A stretch of 51,477 nt of DNA from positions 1-51,477 of the forward strand of contig NZ_BNBS01000054.1 of NCBI RefSeq assembly GCF_014656075.1, read 5' to 3'. A program made the position numbers and the translations under genes. Numbering within the stretch: the stretch's first letter is position 1; the number at the start of each line of letters is the position of its first letter. The notes beneath the pieces are model-generated. The model saw only the letters and a program-made list of their open reading frames with translations, ran no database searches and was not told the DNA's origin. This stretch comes from Streptomyces hydrogenans (GTDB taxonomy: Bacteria; Actinomycetota; Actinomycetes; Streptomycetales; Streptomycetaceae). Shown here piece by piece: positions 16,714-24,560 of this stretch.

Positions 16714-17499
16714 TCAGATGCCCTGCCAGGAGGGCTTGCTGGCGTAGGTGTGGCGGAAGTAGTCGGCGAGCTTCAGCTTGGAGGCGGCGGCCTCGTCCAC
16801 GACCACGGTGGCGTGCGGGTGGAGCTGGAGCGCGGAGGCCGGCACGAGCGCCGCGACGGGGCCCTCCACGGTCTGCGCGACGGCCTCGGCCTTGCCCTCG
16901 CCGGTGGCGAGCAGCACCAGGTGGCGGGCCTCCAGGATGGTGCCGATGCCCTGGGTGATGACGTGGTGCGGGACCTGGTCGATGTCGTCGTCGAAGAAGC
17001 GGGCGTTGTCCACCCGGGTCTGCTCGGTGAGCGTCTTGATCCGGGTGCGGGAGGCGAGCGAGGAGCACGGCTCGTTGAAGCCGATGTGCCCGTCGGTGCC
17101 GATGCCGAGGATCTGGAGGTCCACGCCGCCGGCGTCGACCAGGGCCTTGTCGTACGCCTCGCAGGCCGCCTGCACGTCCTCGGCCGAGCCGTCGGGGCCC
17201 ATGAAGTGGTCGGCGGGCAGCCCGAGCGGCTCCACGACCTGGCGCAGGACGGTCGAGCGGTACGACTCCGGGTGCCCGGCGGGCAGGCCGACGTACTCGT
17301 CCAGCTGGGCGATGCGGGCCCGCGAGGCGTCCACGGAGCCGGCCCGGACCTGGGCGGTCAGGGCGTCGTAGATCGGGATCGGGGTCGAGCCCGTGGCCAC
17401 GCCGAGCAGCGCGTCGGGCTTGCGGCGCAGGAGGTCGGCGATGCCGTCCGCGATGAGCTCTCCGCCCGCCTTGGCGTCCTTGACGATGACAACTTCCAC
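16714..17499 (-). CDS. nagB: Glucosamine-6-phosphate deaminase
   Basis: NagB (261 aa) converts glucosamine-6-phosphate to fructose-6-phosphate and ammonia, feeding imported chitin sugars into glycolysis. Family motifs are clear: LLGVATGSTPIPIYDAL (phosphate loop), QLDEYVGL (catalytic Asp), and GIGTDGHIGFNEP (catalytic His). A dre lies ~40-55 nt upstream of the ATG, so it belongs to the DasR regulon. It is transcribed convergently with the das operon. Confidence 0.97.
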   Translation of the reverse strand: MEVVIVKDAKAGGELIADGIADLLRRKPDALLGVATGSTPIPIYDALTAQVRAGSVDASRARIAQLDEYVGLPAGHPESYRSTVLRQVVEPLGLPADHFMGPDGSAEDVQAACEAYDKALVDAGGVDLQILGIGTDGHIGFNEPCSSLASRTRIKTLTEQTRVDNARFFDDDIDQVPHHVITQGIGTILEARHLVLLATGEGKAEAVAQTVEGPVAALVPASALQLHPHATVVVDEAAASKLKLADYFRHTYASKPSWQGI

Positions 17500-17539
17500 G
17501 CTGTGCCTGCCGATCTGGTGAGGGGCTGGGGAGGGGCCA

Positions 17540-17555
17540 TGTGGTATAGACCAAT
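17540..17555. promoter_or_regulatory. DasR operator (dre) upstream of nagB
   Basis: On the minus strand the site reads ATTGGTCTATACCACA, with both half-sites of the dre consensus. Its distance to the nagB ATG suits promoter repression. Confidence 0.85.
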
Positions 17556-17744
17556 CAAAGCCAAATCTAGCAGAGGAAGGCCCGCCTCCTCATGCCGTTC
17601 CGCACCCCGGACGGCCCGCGCCTCCCGGCCCCTCCATCGTCGGCCGCACGCCACCCCCCAGCCACTCGAACCCCACCCCGCGGCCGCCGATCGGGTCCGC
17701 CCCCCCATCTGCCTCCGTCCGCCTCCGCCCGCCCCGTCCGTCCA

Positions 17745-17816
17745 GTCCGCACCGGAGGCTCCGTCCGCACCGGTCGCGTCGTCCGCACAGGTCGCATCAG
17801 CAGCACCGGTCGCCCC
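17745..17816 (+). repeat. Four 18-nt tandem repeats downstream of SDR gene
   Basis: Units begin at 17745, 17763, 17781 and 17799 with the pattern GTCCGCACCGG(T)CGC. The fourth unit is diverged. The rest of 17,556-17,830 is GC-rich and I see no gene in it. Confidence 0.7.
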
Positions 17817-17830
17817 GGTCGCCCCGGCCG

Positions 17831-18580
17831 TCAGGTCAGCGAGCCTCCCGTGGCGTCGATCCAGGTCCCCGTCACCCAGCGCGCGTCGTCCGAGACCAGG
17901 AAGGCCACCACGTCGGCTATCTCGGCCGTGCTCCCGATCCCGCCCAGGGCCGAGTACGCCGCCGCCCGCGCGCGGGCCTCCTCGTCACCCTCCAGCCATG
18001 CCGTGTTGTCCGTGGCCACGATCCCGGGCGCCACCGAGTTGACCGTGATCCCGCGCGGGCCCAGCACCTTCGACAGGTCGCGGGTGAAGACGTCCAGGGC
18101 CCCCTTGGACATCGAGTAGGCGATCAGGTCCGGCATCAGCGCCGTCCGGCTCAGCCCCGTCGACACGTTGACGATCCGGCCGCCGTCCCGCAGGCGATCC
18201 GCCCCCAGTCGGGCGAGGAAGAACGGCGCCTTCGTGTTCACCGCGAACACCCGGTCGAACTCCGCCTCGTCGATCGTCCCGAAGGAGCGCGCGGCGCCGA
18301 TGCCGGCGTTGTTCACCAGGATGTCCAGCCCGTCCGCCCGCGCGTCGAAGGCCGCCCAGAGCGCCGCCGCGTCCCCCGGCACCCCCAGCTCCTGCCCGAT
18401 CGCGAACGCCTCGCCGCCCGCCGCCTCGATCGCCGCGACCGTCTCCTTCGCCGCCGCCTCGTTCGCCCCGTAGTGCACCGCGACCCGCGCGCCGTCCCGG
18501 CCCAGCCGCTCGGCGATCCCCCGCCCGATGCCCCGGCTCGCGCCCGTCACCAGTGCCGTCTTCCCCGTGAGCACGCCCAT
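17831..18580 (-). CDS. SDR-family oxidoreductase
   Basis: This classical short-chain dehydrogenase/reductase (about 249 aa) uses NAD(P)H. The cofactor loop is TGASRGIG, the structural motif LVNNAGIG, the catalytic Ser lies in VNVSTGLS, and the Tyr-Lys pair is in YSMSK. The 3-oxoacyl-ACP-reductase-like C-terminus is GTWIDATGGSLT. The substrate is unknown. I prefer the ATG at 18580, preceded by GGGGGGCG; an ATG at 18595 would have its AGGAA directly adjacent. It is divergent from a TetR gene with only ~80 nt between, so it is the probable target of that regulator. Confidence 0.9.
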   Translation of the reverse strand: MGVLTGKTALVTGASRGIGRGIAERLGRDGARVAVHYGANEAAAKETVAAIEAAGGEAFAIGQELGVPGDAAALWAAFDARADGLDILVNNAGIGAARSFGTIDEAEFDRVFAVNTKAPFFLARLGADRLRDGGRIVNVSTGLSRTALMPDLIAYSMSKGALDVFTRDLSKVLGPRGITVNSVAPGIVATDNTAWLEGDEEARARAAAYSALGGIGSTAEIADVVAFLVSDDARWVTGTWIDATGGSLT

Positions 18581-18603
18581 GACGCCGCCCCCCATTTCCT
18601 AGT

Positions 18604-18621
18604 GGTCGTTACAGAAAGACC
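18604..18621. promoter_or_regulatory. Candidate TetR operator between SDR and TetR genes
   Basis: GGTCGTTACAGAAAGACC has GGTC/GACC ends and partial inner symmetry. A second inverted pair, CGTTAC (18607-18612) and GTAACG (18636-18641), spans the divergent region. Confidence 0.35.
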
Positions 18622-18648
18622 GTACCCCACGATCCGTAACGCGCGCTA

Positions 18649-18654
18649 TAGAAT
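18649..18654 (+). promoter_or_regulatory. -10 element of leaderless tetR-family gene
   Basis: TAGAAT (within TATAGAAT) ends 7 nt before the ATG at 18662. The intervening bases hold no ribosome binding site. Confidence 0.5.
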
Positions 18655-18661
18655 TCACCCC

Positions 18662-19258
18662 ATGGCGACGAAACAGCGCGGCCGCCCCCGCTCCTTCGAC
18701 CGGCCCACGGCCCTGGAGCAGGCGACGATGGCCTTCTGGGAGCGGGGCTACGAGACCACCTCCGTCTCCGACCTGACCCGGGTCATGGGCATCAGCGCCC
18801 CGAGCCTCTACGCGGCCTTCGGCGACAAGAGGACGCTCTTCGAGGAGGTCGTCGCGGAGTACGTGCTCTCGCACGGCGCCTTCGGCACCCGCGCCTTCAC
18901 GGAGGAGCCGACGGCCCGTGCCGGCGTCGCGCGGATGCTCCGCGAGGCGGCCCGCCACTACACGGAGTCCGGCCACCCCCCGGGCTGCCTGGTGATCTCG
19001 GCGGCGGTCAACTGCTCCACCCCGGAGGTGGAGGAGGCCCTCCGCTCCCGGCGCAACGCCAACCTGGCCGCCATCGAGGACCGGATCCGCGCGGACGTGG
19101 AGTCCGGCGAGCTGCCGGCCGCCACCGATCCCCGCGTGCTGGCCCGCCTCAGCGGGGCCGTGCTCCAGGGCATGTCCCAGCAGGCCCGCGACGGGGCGAC
19201 GGAGCGGGAGCTGGCGGCGGTGGCGGAGGCGGCGATGCTCGCCTGGCCCCCGGCCTGA
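18662..19258 (+). CDS. TetR-family repressor
   Basis: This 198-residue regulator has the N-terminal TetR helix-turn-helix (RSFDRPTALEQATMAFWERGYETTSVSDLTRVMGISAPSLYAAFGDK, residues ~9-55). The C-terminal ligand domain includes LREAARHYTESGHPPGCLVISAA and RLSGAVLQGMSQQARDGA, the type seen in redox- or aldehyde-responsive TetR proteins paired with SDR enzymes. The ligand is unknown. The start codon lies close behind a -10 element, so the transcript is probably leaderless. It is followed by a non-coding stretch with tandem repeats. Confidence 0.9.
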   Translation: MATKQRGRPRSFDRPTALEQATMAFWERGYETTSVSDLTRVMGISAPSLYAAFGDKRTLFEEVVAEYVLSHGAFGTRAFTEEPTARAGVARMLREAARHYTESGHPPGCLVISAAVNCSTPEVEEALRSRRNANLAAIEDRIRADVESGELPAATDPRVLARLSGAVLQGMSQQARDGATERELAAVAEAAMLAWPPA

Positions 19259-19282
19259 TCGCGGAGGCCCGGCGCGAGGCCC

Positions 19283-19395
19283 GGAAGGGATCACGTACCG
19301 CGCCGGAGGGGATCACGCACCGCGCCGAAGAAGGGTCACGCGCCACTCTGGGAAGGGATCACGCACCACCCCGGTAAGGGACCACGCACCGCCCC
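19283..19395 (+). repeat. Five imperfect ~22-nt tandem repeats
   Basis: Units start at 19283, 19305, 19327, 19351 and 19373. Each is a variant of GGAAGGGATCACGCACCGCCCC, 22-24 nt long. They fill the start of the 460-nt gap behind the TetR gene. No convincing gene is seen in 19,259-19,717. Confidence 0.75.
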
Positions 19396-19540
19396 GGAAA
19401 AGACCGCGGGCCGCGGCGCCCGGCGGGACCCTCAACCCGCCCGGCACCGCAGCCCGGGTGTGCCCGGCCGGGGGTGTGCGGACCCTCGGCCGTGTGGGGA
19501 GGTCTCGGCGCAGTCAGGGCAGAGAGCGCCGGGTACCTCG

Positions 19541-19567
19541 TCCATCCTCCTGTGCGGGGAGGATGGA
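19541..19567. other. Perfect 10-bp hairpin upstream of sensor kinase
   Basis: TCCATCCTCC (19541-19550) pairs with GGAGGATGGA (19558-19567) across a 7-nt loop. No T-run follows. Its role is unknown. Confidence 0.55.
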
Positions 19568-19594
19568 GGCTGTGTGGAGTTCGATGCGTCCCAT

Positions 19595-19610
19595 TGTGGA
19601 CTAGACCATT
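19595..19610. promoter_or_regulatory. dre-like site upstream of PdtaS-type kinase
   Basis: TGTGGACTAGACCATT matches the dre consensus ACTGGTCTAGACCACT at 12 of 16 positions, including CTAGACCA. It lies 108-123 nt upstream of the kinase start, outside the known das genes. Confidence 0.5.
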
Positions 19611-19681
19611 CTTGTCTGTCCATCCACCTGAACGCGGTGTTTCCGGGCCCATCCTCCAACACGCGGCCCCGAAGAGCCAGG

Positions 19682-19711
19682 TTCACCAGCCGTTAATTCC
19701 GCGGGTACGCT
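19682..19711 (+). promoter_or_regulatory. Promoter of leaderless pdtaS-like gene
   Basis: TTCACC (19682-19687), an 18-nt spacer and TACGCT (19706-19711) precede the GTG start by 6 nt. Transcription would begin at the start codon itself. Confidence 0.6.
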
Positions 19712-19717
19712 CGCACC

Positions 19718-21193
19718 GTGCCCTCCATGAACGACCTCGTCCGCCAGCACACCGCCCTGAGCGACTCCGACCTGGAGTGGCTGCACCTGCTGGTGTCGGA
19801 GTGGCAGCTGCTCTCCGACCTCTCCTTCGCCGACCTCGTCCTGTGGGTCCCCACCCTCGACGGCACCCGGTACGTCTCCGTCGCCCAGATGCGGCCCAAC
19901 ACCGGCCCCACCTCCTACCAGGACGACATGGTCGGCCACCTGGTCCCGCGGGGCCGCCGGCCGCTCCTGGACGCCGCCCTCGACGAGGGCCGGATCGTCC
20001 GCGAGGGCGACCCCGAGTGGCGCGAGGAGGTCCCGGTCCGGGTCGAGTCCATCCCCGTGCGCCGCGAGGGCCGGGTCCTCGGCGTGATCGCCCGGAACAC
20101 CAACCTGCTGACCGTCCGCACCCCCTCCCGACTGGAGCTCACCTACCTCCAGTCGGCCTCGGACCTCGCCCAGATGATCGCGGCCGGCACCTTCCCCTAC
20201 CCCGGCGAGCAGTCCGACATGGACTCGCTGCCGCGGGCCGGTGACGGCCTGGTCCGCCTGGACGCCGACGGCATGGTCCAGTACGCCTCGCCCAACGCCC
20301 TCTCCGCCTACCACCGGCTCGGCCTCGCCGCCGACCTGGTCGGCCAGCACCTCGGCCAGATCACCGCCGAACTGGCCCCCTCCCGCGGCCCGGTGGACGA
20401 GGCCCTGGTCAAACTGGCCTCCGGCTACGCCCCCCGGAACTTCGAGGTGGAGGGCAGCGGCGGGGTCATCCAGCTGCGGTCCATCCCGCTCAAGCCCAAG
20501 GGCAGCCGGATCGGTTCCCTGGTGCTGCTCCGGGACGTCACCGAACTGCGTCGCCGCGAGCGTGAGTTGATCACCAAGGACGCCACCATCCGGGAGATCC
20601 ACCACCGGGTGAAGAACAACCTCCAGACGGTCGCCGCCCTGTTGCGCCTCCAGGCCCGCCGGATGGACTCCGACCGCGGCCGCGAGGCGCTCAACGAGGC
20701 GGTCCGGCGCGTCGGTTCGATCGCCATCGTCCACGAGACGCTGTCCCAGAACCTGGACGAGCGGGTGGAGTTCGACGAGATCGCCGACCGGGTCATCGCG
20801 ATGGTCGCCGAGATCTCCCCGGGCAAGGTGACCTGCCGGCGCAACGGCCGCTTCGGCATCCTGGACGCCGAGGTCGCCACCCCGCTCTCCATGGTCCTCA
20901 CCGAGATCCTGCAGAACGCCCTGGAGCACGCCTTCGCCCCCGGCGAGCACGGCACGGTCGAGGTCAGCGCGGTCCGCGGCGAGCCCCGCCCGGACGCCCG
21001 GCTCCTCATCACCGTCCGGGACGACGGTCGCGGCCTGCCCGAGGGCTTCGACCCGCAGACGGCCGGCAACCTCGGCCTCCAGATCGTACGGACCCTGGTG
21101 GAAGGCGAGTTGGGCGGCACCTTCGACATGCGGCCCGGCAGCGAGGGCGGCACCAAGGTGGTCCTGGACATCCCGGTGCGCCCGCAGAAGTGA
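19718..21193 (+). CDS. PdtaS-type sensor histidine kinase
   Basis: This 491-residue cytoplasmic kinase resembles actinobacterial PdtaS, which phosphorylates an ANTAR-domain antiterminator (PdtaR). The N-terminal GAF-like domain (residues ~1-165, SEWQLLSDLSFADLVLWVP) is followed by a PAS domain (~175-285) and a HisKA_2/HATPase module. The phosphoacceptor His lies in EIHHRVKNNLQTVAALLRLQARR. ATP-binding boxes are LTEILQNALEHAF, DDGRGLPEGF and NLGLQIVRTL. The GTG at 19718 fits a leaderless transcript; ATG at 19727 is an alternative. No PdtaR gene is adjacent. A dre-like site upstream hints at DasR control. Confidence 0.9.
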   Translation: MPSMNDLVRQHTALSDSDLEWLHLLVSEWQLLSDLSFADLVLWVPTLDGTRYVSVAQMRPNTGPTSYQDDMVGHLVPRGRRPLLDAALDEGRIVREGDPEWREEVPVRVESIPVRREGRVLGVIARNTNLLTVRTPSRLELTYLQSASDLAQMIAAGTFPYPGEQSDMDSLPRAGDGLVRLDADGMVQYASPNALSAYHRLGLAADLVGQHLGQITAELAPSRGPVDEALVKLASGYAPRNFEVEGSGGVIQLRSIPLKPKGSRIGSLVLLRDVTELRRRERELITKDATIREIHHRVKNNLQTVAALLRLQARRMDSDRGREALNEAVRRVGSIAIVHETLSQNLDERVEFDEIADRVIAMVAEISPGKVTCRRNGRFGILDAEVATPLSMVLTEILQNALEHAFAPGEHGTVEVSAVRGEPRPDARLLITVRDDGRGLPEGFDPQTAGNLGLQIVRTLVEGELGGTFDMRPGSEGGTKVVLDIPVRPQK

Positions 21194-21201
21194 CCTCGTG
21201 T

Positions 21202-21270
21202 CACCACCCCCCGGGGTGGTGACGCACAGCAGCGAGCCCCGGACCGAAGTGAATCGGTCCGGGGCTCGAA
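21202..21270. terminator. Two hairpins between kinase and wblE
   Basis: An 11-bp stem (21202-21212 with 21215-21225) is followed by a perfect 15-bp stem (21235-21249 with 21256-21270). They lie between convergent genes and can end transcription from both sides. 21,271-21,373 shows nothing further. Confidence 0.8.
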
Positions 21271-21373
21271 TGCTGTTGGGTACTGCGTAATGCTTACTGC
21301 TGCGCGCTGCGGCTCGGGGGCGGTGAATGCGTACGCGGTGTACGCGCCGCGTGCCTCAGGCTGTGCAGGTGGC

Positions 21374-21631
21374 TCAGGCGCTGGCGTTGCGCGCCCGGTT
21401 GCGGGCGGCGCGGCGCTTCATCGCGCGGCGCTCGTCCTCGCTGAGGCCACCCCAGACGCCGGAGTCCTGGCCGGACTCGAGCGCCCACTGCAGGCACTGC
21501 TCCATGACGGGGCAGCGGCGGCAGACGGCCTTGGCTTCCTCGATCTGCAGCAGCGCAGGACCGGTGTTGCCGATGGGGAAGAACAGCTCGGGGTCTTCCT
21601 CACGACAAACGGCGTTGTGACGCCAGTCCAT
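21374..21631 (-). CDS. wblE: WhiB-family Fe-S regulator WblE (WhiB1-like)
   Basis: The 85-residue protein has the four conserved cysteines of WhiB proteins (C9 in NAVCREED, then VCRRCPVMEQC) that hold a [4Fe-4S] cluster. The G(V/I)WGG turn is GVWGGLSEDERR, and the basic tail RRAMKRRAARNRARNASA binds DNA. It is nearly identical to mycobacterial WhiB1 in the N-terminal MDWRHNAVCREEDPELFFP, and WhiB1/WblE proteins partner the principal sigma factor. GAGAGG precedes the ATG. A long non-coding leader lies upstream. Confidence 0.95.
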   Translation of the reverse strand: MDWRHNAVCREEDPELFFPIGNTGPALLQIEEAKAVCRRCPVMEQCLQWALESGQDSGVWGGLSEDERRAMKRRAARNRARNASA

Positions 21632-21949
21632 GGCTGCTACCTCTCTTGGTTATTACGTGCAAGTTGCTTGTGAATGTGAACGCTTTCACGAATCCCTCAA
21701 CAAGTGAAGGGCCGACTGCCGGATGAACCGGTGTGGTCCTTGGTTTGAGGAGGGGTTCTGGCTCTCAGTGGAGGCCGGTCTTGCGGGCCGTCCCGATCGC
21801 CAAGAAGAGACTCGCAAACCTCGGCAGCGGATGCAACCCCTTCCGGAAAGTTTTTTTTGATTCCTCGGTGTCGGCTAGGTCACAGCCGTACTTCTAAGGG
21901 GTGGATGCGCGCCTAAACGTTCGAGTGCAAGGACTTTCGGCCCTTCCAC
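21632..21949 (-). promoter_or_regulatory. Long wblE upstream region
   Basis: This 318-nt gap has no gene and is AT-richer than its surroundings. Read on the minus strand it holds TTGCAT (about 21820) as a weak -35 candidate, an A8 tract (21850-21858) and a GTGAAAGCGTTCACATTCAC inverted element close to the gene. A long leader for wblE is likely; the exact start site is unclear. Confidence 0.45.
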
Positions 21950-22918
21950 TCACACAATCACACGCAGTGCACGGCGTACGCCTGTGAACGTCACGCTCGT
22001 ACGCAGTCCGAGGTGGTCTCCGTCCATCTGGAGGGGGAGGGGCACCTTCGAATGCAAGGTGAAGTCGGTCAGGTCGTGCAGGGTCACGGCGTGCTTGCCG
22101 CGAGGGCCCCTTTCGGGGCTGGAAGTGAGCAGCTGGGTGGCGTACCGGGCCACCGCCGGGGTCGACAGCCGGCTCAGTCCGAGCACGTCGAGCGCGGTCT
22201 CGAAGGACGCCTCCGGGGACGCGTACACCGGGCGATTGCCCAGGTAGGTCCAGGGGGAGGTGTTGCAGATTATGGAGAGGACCAGGTCCTCCACCGGCTC
22301 GGCGCCGGGCCGCTCCAGGGTGATCGTCCCGTGCCGGCGGTGCGGTTCCTCCAGGAACTGGCGGAGCACCTGGCGCAGATAGAGCGCGTGCGTGGACCGC
22401 TTGCCGCGCTCGCGCTGCTGTTCGACCCGGCCGACCACGCCGGCGTCGAAGCCGAGTCCGGCGCAGAAGGTGAACCAGCGCGCCGGCACCTCCTCGTCCG
22501 GGGTGCCCGGCGTCCCCGAGGCGAGCCCCAGGCTCACCGTCCGGGCGCTCCGCTCCCGCAGCGCGTCCAGCAGGGCGCCGGTCGCCTCCACGGCGTCGTT
22601 CGGCAGTCCCAGCGCGCGGGCGAAGACGTTCGTCGAGCCGCCCGGCACGACCGCGAGGCCCGGCAGCCGGTCCGGGTCGGGGCCGCCGTGCAGCAGCCCG
22701 TTCACGACCTCGTTCACCGTGCCGTCGCCGCCGAGGGCCACGACCAGGTCGATCTCCCCCGACTCGGCGGCCCGCCGGCCGAGGTCCCGCGCGTGCCCCC
22801 GGTACTCGGTGCTGACGGCCTCCAGCTTCATCTCGCTCGCCAGCGCGTGGATCAGCACGTCACGGGTGCGGGCACTGGTGGTGGTGGCTGCCGGGTTGAC
22901 CACGAGAAGTGCGCGCAT
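21950..22918 (-). CDS. Diacylglycerol/lipid kinase family protein
   Basis: This 322-residue protein has the lipid-kinase catalytic domain: NPAATTTSART (residues 8-18), VVALGGDGTVNEVVNGLL with the GGDGT nucleotide-binding motif, and VVPGGSTNVFARALGLP. The C-terminal half is the beta-sandwich domain common to DgkB/YegS proteins. It likely phosphorylates diacylglycerol or a related lipid using ATP. A rare ATA codon occurs in the LSIICNTS stretch. The TACGCT element on the minus strand 7 nt before the ATG suggests a leaderless mRNA. Confidence 0.88.
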   Translation of the reverse strand: MRALLVVNPAATTTSARTRDVLIHALASEMKLEAVSTEYRGHARDLGRRAAESGEIDLVVALGGDGTVNEVVNGLLHGGPDPDRLPGLAVVPGGSTNVFARALGLPNDAVEATGALLDALRERSARTVSLGLASGTPGTPDEEVPARWFTFCAGLGFDAGVVGRVEQQRERGKRSTHALYLRQVLRQFLEEPHRRHGTITLERPGAEPVEDLVLSIICNTSPWTYLGNRPVYASPEASFETALDVLGLSRLSTPAVARYATQLLTSSPERGPRGKHAVTLHDLTDFTLHSKVPLPLQMDGDHLGLRTSVTFTGVRRALRVIV

Positions 22919-22925
22919 GACCGCC

Positions 22926-22931
22926 AGCGTA
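22926..22931 (-). promoter_or_regulatory. -10 element of leaderless lipid kinase gene
   Basis: TACGCT on the minus strand ends 7 nt before the ATG at 22918, with no Shine-Dalgarno sequence between. Confidence 0.55.
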
Positions 22932-23075
22932 CCTACCCGGTGGTACCGATCCCAGTCCCGCCCGAACCCCGGACACCCCGACCGGGGCGGCCGCCGCCCG
23001 TCCCGGACCCCGGACCCGAAGGCAGGCCGGCCGGTGCGGCCCGGGTCCAGACACCGGCCCCGCGGCCGTCCCCGT

Positions 23076-23081
23076 TACGCT
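23076..23081 (+). promoter_or_regulatory. -10 element of leaderless membrane protein gene
   Basis: TACGCT ends 7 nt before the ATG at 23089. The spacer GCCCTCC lacks a ribosome binding site. Confidence 0.55.
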
Positions 23082-23088
23082 GCCCTCC

Positions 23089-23502
23089 ATGAGCAGTACG
23101 GAGCAGACCCCCCGCCCGACCCGCCTGGCCGCCGCCGCGGGCGTGGCCCTCGTCGAGGCCCTCGGGCTCCTCGCCGGAGGCGTCTACATGCTGGTGCGGA
23201 CGCTGGCCGACGGCGGCGGGGACCTCACCGGCGGGGTGACCGGCGGTGTGACGCTGCTCGCACTCGGACTGATCCCGCTCGCCGCCGCCCGCGGCCTGTG
23301 GCGGATGCGCTCCTGGAGCCGCGGCCCGGCCGTCATCACCCAGATCCTCGCCCTGCCGGTCGCCTGGCAGATGCTCCAGTCCGAGGGCGTGATCCCGTAC
23401 GGCATCGTGCTCGCCGTGCTCGCCGTGACCGGGCTCGTCCTCCTGGTGAACCCGGCCACGACCGAGGCGCTCGGCATCCGGCGCCCCGGCCAGGAGAGCT
23501 GA
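23089..23502 (+). CDS. Small integral membrane protein, unknown function
   Basis: This 137-residue protein has four hydrophobic segments: LAAAAGVALVEALGLLAGGVYML, GVTLLALGLIPLAAARGLW, PAVITQILALPVAWQML and YGIVLAVLAVTGLVLLV. An R-rich loop WRMRSWSRGPAV lies between the second and third. No catalytic motif is seen. It converges on sigH with only 2 nt between stop codons. It is divergent from the lipid kinase gene. Confidence 0.8.
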   Translation: MSSTEQTPRPTRLAAAAGVALVEALGLLAGGVYMLVRTLADGGGDLTGGVTGGVTLLALGLIPLAAARGLWRMRSWSRGPAVITQILALPVAWQMLQSEGVIPYGIVLAVLAVTGLVLLVNPATTEALGIRRPGQES

Positions 23503-23504
23503 CC

Positions 23505-24560
23505 TCACTCCTCCACGAGGAGCTTCTCCCGCAGCTGCGCCAGGGTCCTGGCGAGCAGCCGGGAGACGTGCATCTGCGAGATGCCGACCTCCTGCGCGAT
23601 CTGCGACTGGGTCATGTTCCCGAAGAACCGGAGCAGCAGGATCCGCTTCTCCCGGGGCGGCAGGTCCTCCAGGAGCGGCTTGAGCGACTCCCGGTACTCG
23701 ACCCCCTCCAGGGCCTCGTCCTCGGCGCCCAGGGTGTCCGCGACCGCCGGCGACTCGTCGTCGGTGTCCGGCACGTCCAGGGAGAGCGTCGAGTAGGCGT
23801 TCGCCGACTCCAGGCCCTCCAGGACCTCCTCCTCGGAGATCCCCAGGCGCTCGGCCAGCTCGTGCACGGTCGGCGAGCGCCCGTGCTGCTGGGACAGCTC
23901 CGCCGTCGCCGTCGTCAGCGACAGCCGCAGCTCCTGGAGCCGGCGCGGCACCCGGACCGCCCAGCCCTTGTCGCGGAAGTGCCGCTTGATCTCGCCGACC
24001 ACCGTCGGCGTCGCGTACGTGGAGAACTCCACGCCCCGCTCCGGGTCGAAGCGGTCGACCGACTTGATCAGGCCGATCGTCGCCACCTGCGTCAGGTCGT
24101 CCAGCGGCTCGCCGCGGTTGCGGAAGCGCCGCGCCAGGTGCTCGACGAGCGGCAGGTGCATCCGGACCAGCCGGTTGCGCAGCTCGGCCTTCTCCGGGGA
24201 GCCCTCCGGCAGCGACCGCAGCTCCACGAAGAGCGCGCGGGCGCCGCTGCGGTCCTGCGCATGGTGACCGTGCGTGACCGCACCGGCCCCCGCCGTCTCC
24301 GAGGCCCCGCCGTCCGCCGTCTCGTGCTCCGCCGCCTCGGCGTCCCGCGCCTCCGCGGCCAGTGCCTCGGCGGCCTGTGCCTCAAGGGATTGCGCCGTGC
24401 TCTCGGCGGCCGGGGCCGAAGGGGCCGGGGCCGCCGCCGGGGGAGCCTCGTCGTGCTGCTGCTCGTGCTCGCTCATCTGGTCCGCCTGCTGCTCCGTAGC
24501 GACCTCATGCGGCCGTGCCTGCTGCCCAGGGATGCCGGCCGTCGCGTCCCCGCTCCTCAC
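23505..24560 (-). CDS. sigH: Stress sigma factor SigH (SigB/F/G family)
   Basis: SigH (up to 351 aa) directs stress and differentiation promoters. A long Ala/Glu-rich low-complexity N-terminus (~100 residues) precedes regions 2-4: LRNRLVRMHLPLVEHLARRF, DLTQVATIGLIKSVDRFDPERGVEFSTYA (2.3-2.4), and the region 4 helix-turn-helix SQIAQEVGISQMHVSRLLARTL. GTG at 24560 overlaps the prsH stop codon (GTGA), giving translational coupling. ATG at 24476, preceded by GGCGGA, would give a 323-residue form. S. coelicolor is known to make several SigH forms, so both starts may be used. Confidence 0.92.
   Translation of the reverse strand: MRSGDATAGIPGQQARPHEVATEQQADQMSEHEQQHDEAPPAAAPAPSAPAAESTAQSLEAQAAEALAAEARDAEAAEHETADGGASETAGAGAVTHGHHAQDRSGARALFVELRSLPEGSPEKAELRNRLVRMHLPLVEHLARRFRNRGEPLDDLTQVATIGLIKSVDRFDPERGVEFSTYATPTVVGEIKRHFRDKGWAVRVPRRLQELRLSLTTATAELSQQHGRSPTVHELAERLGISEEEVLEGLESANAYSTLSLDVPDTDDESPAVADTLGAEDEALEGVEYRESLKPLLEDLPPREKRILLLRFFGNMTQSQIAQEVGISQMHVSRLLARTLAQLREKLLVEE

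Noticed and set aside
17592..18119. A plus-strand open frame with a TGR/VRT repeat
   Set aside because: The first part is simple-repeat DNA and the second part is antisense to the SDR gene. It has no RBS and no recognisable protein features.
19474..20244. A plus-strand open frame before and across the sensor kinase start
   Set aside because: Its second half is the wrong frame of the kinase (Pro/Arg-rich). The first half has no start signals.
21850..21858. A T8/A8 run near wblE as a terminator
   Set aside because: No adjacent GC hairpin is seen; it may be part of a promoter or leader.
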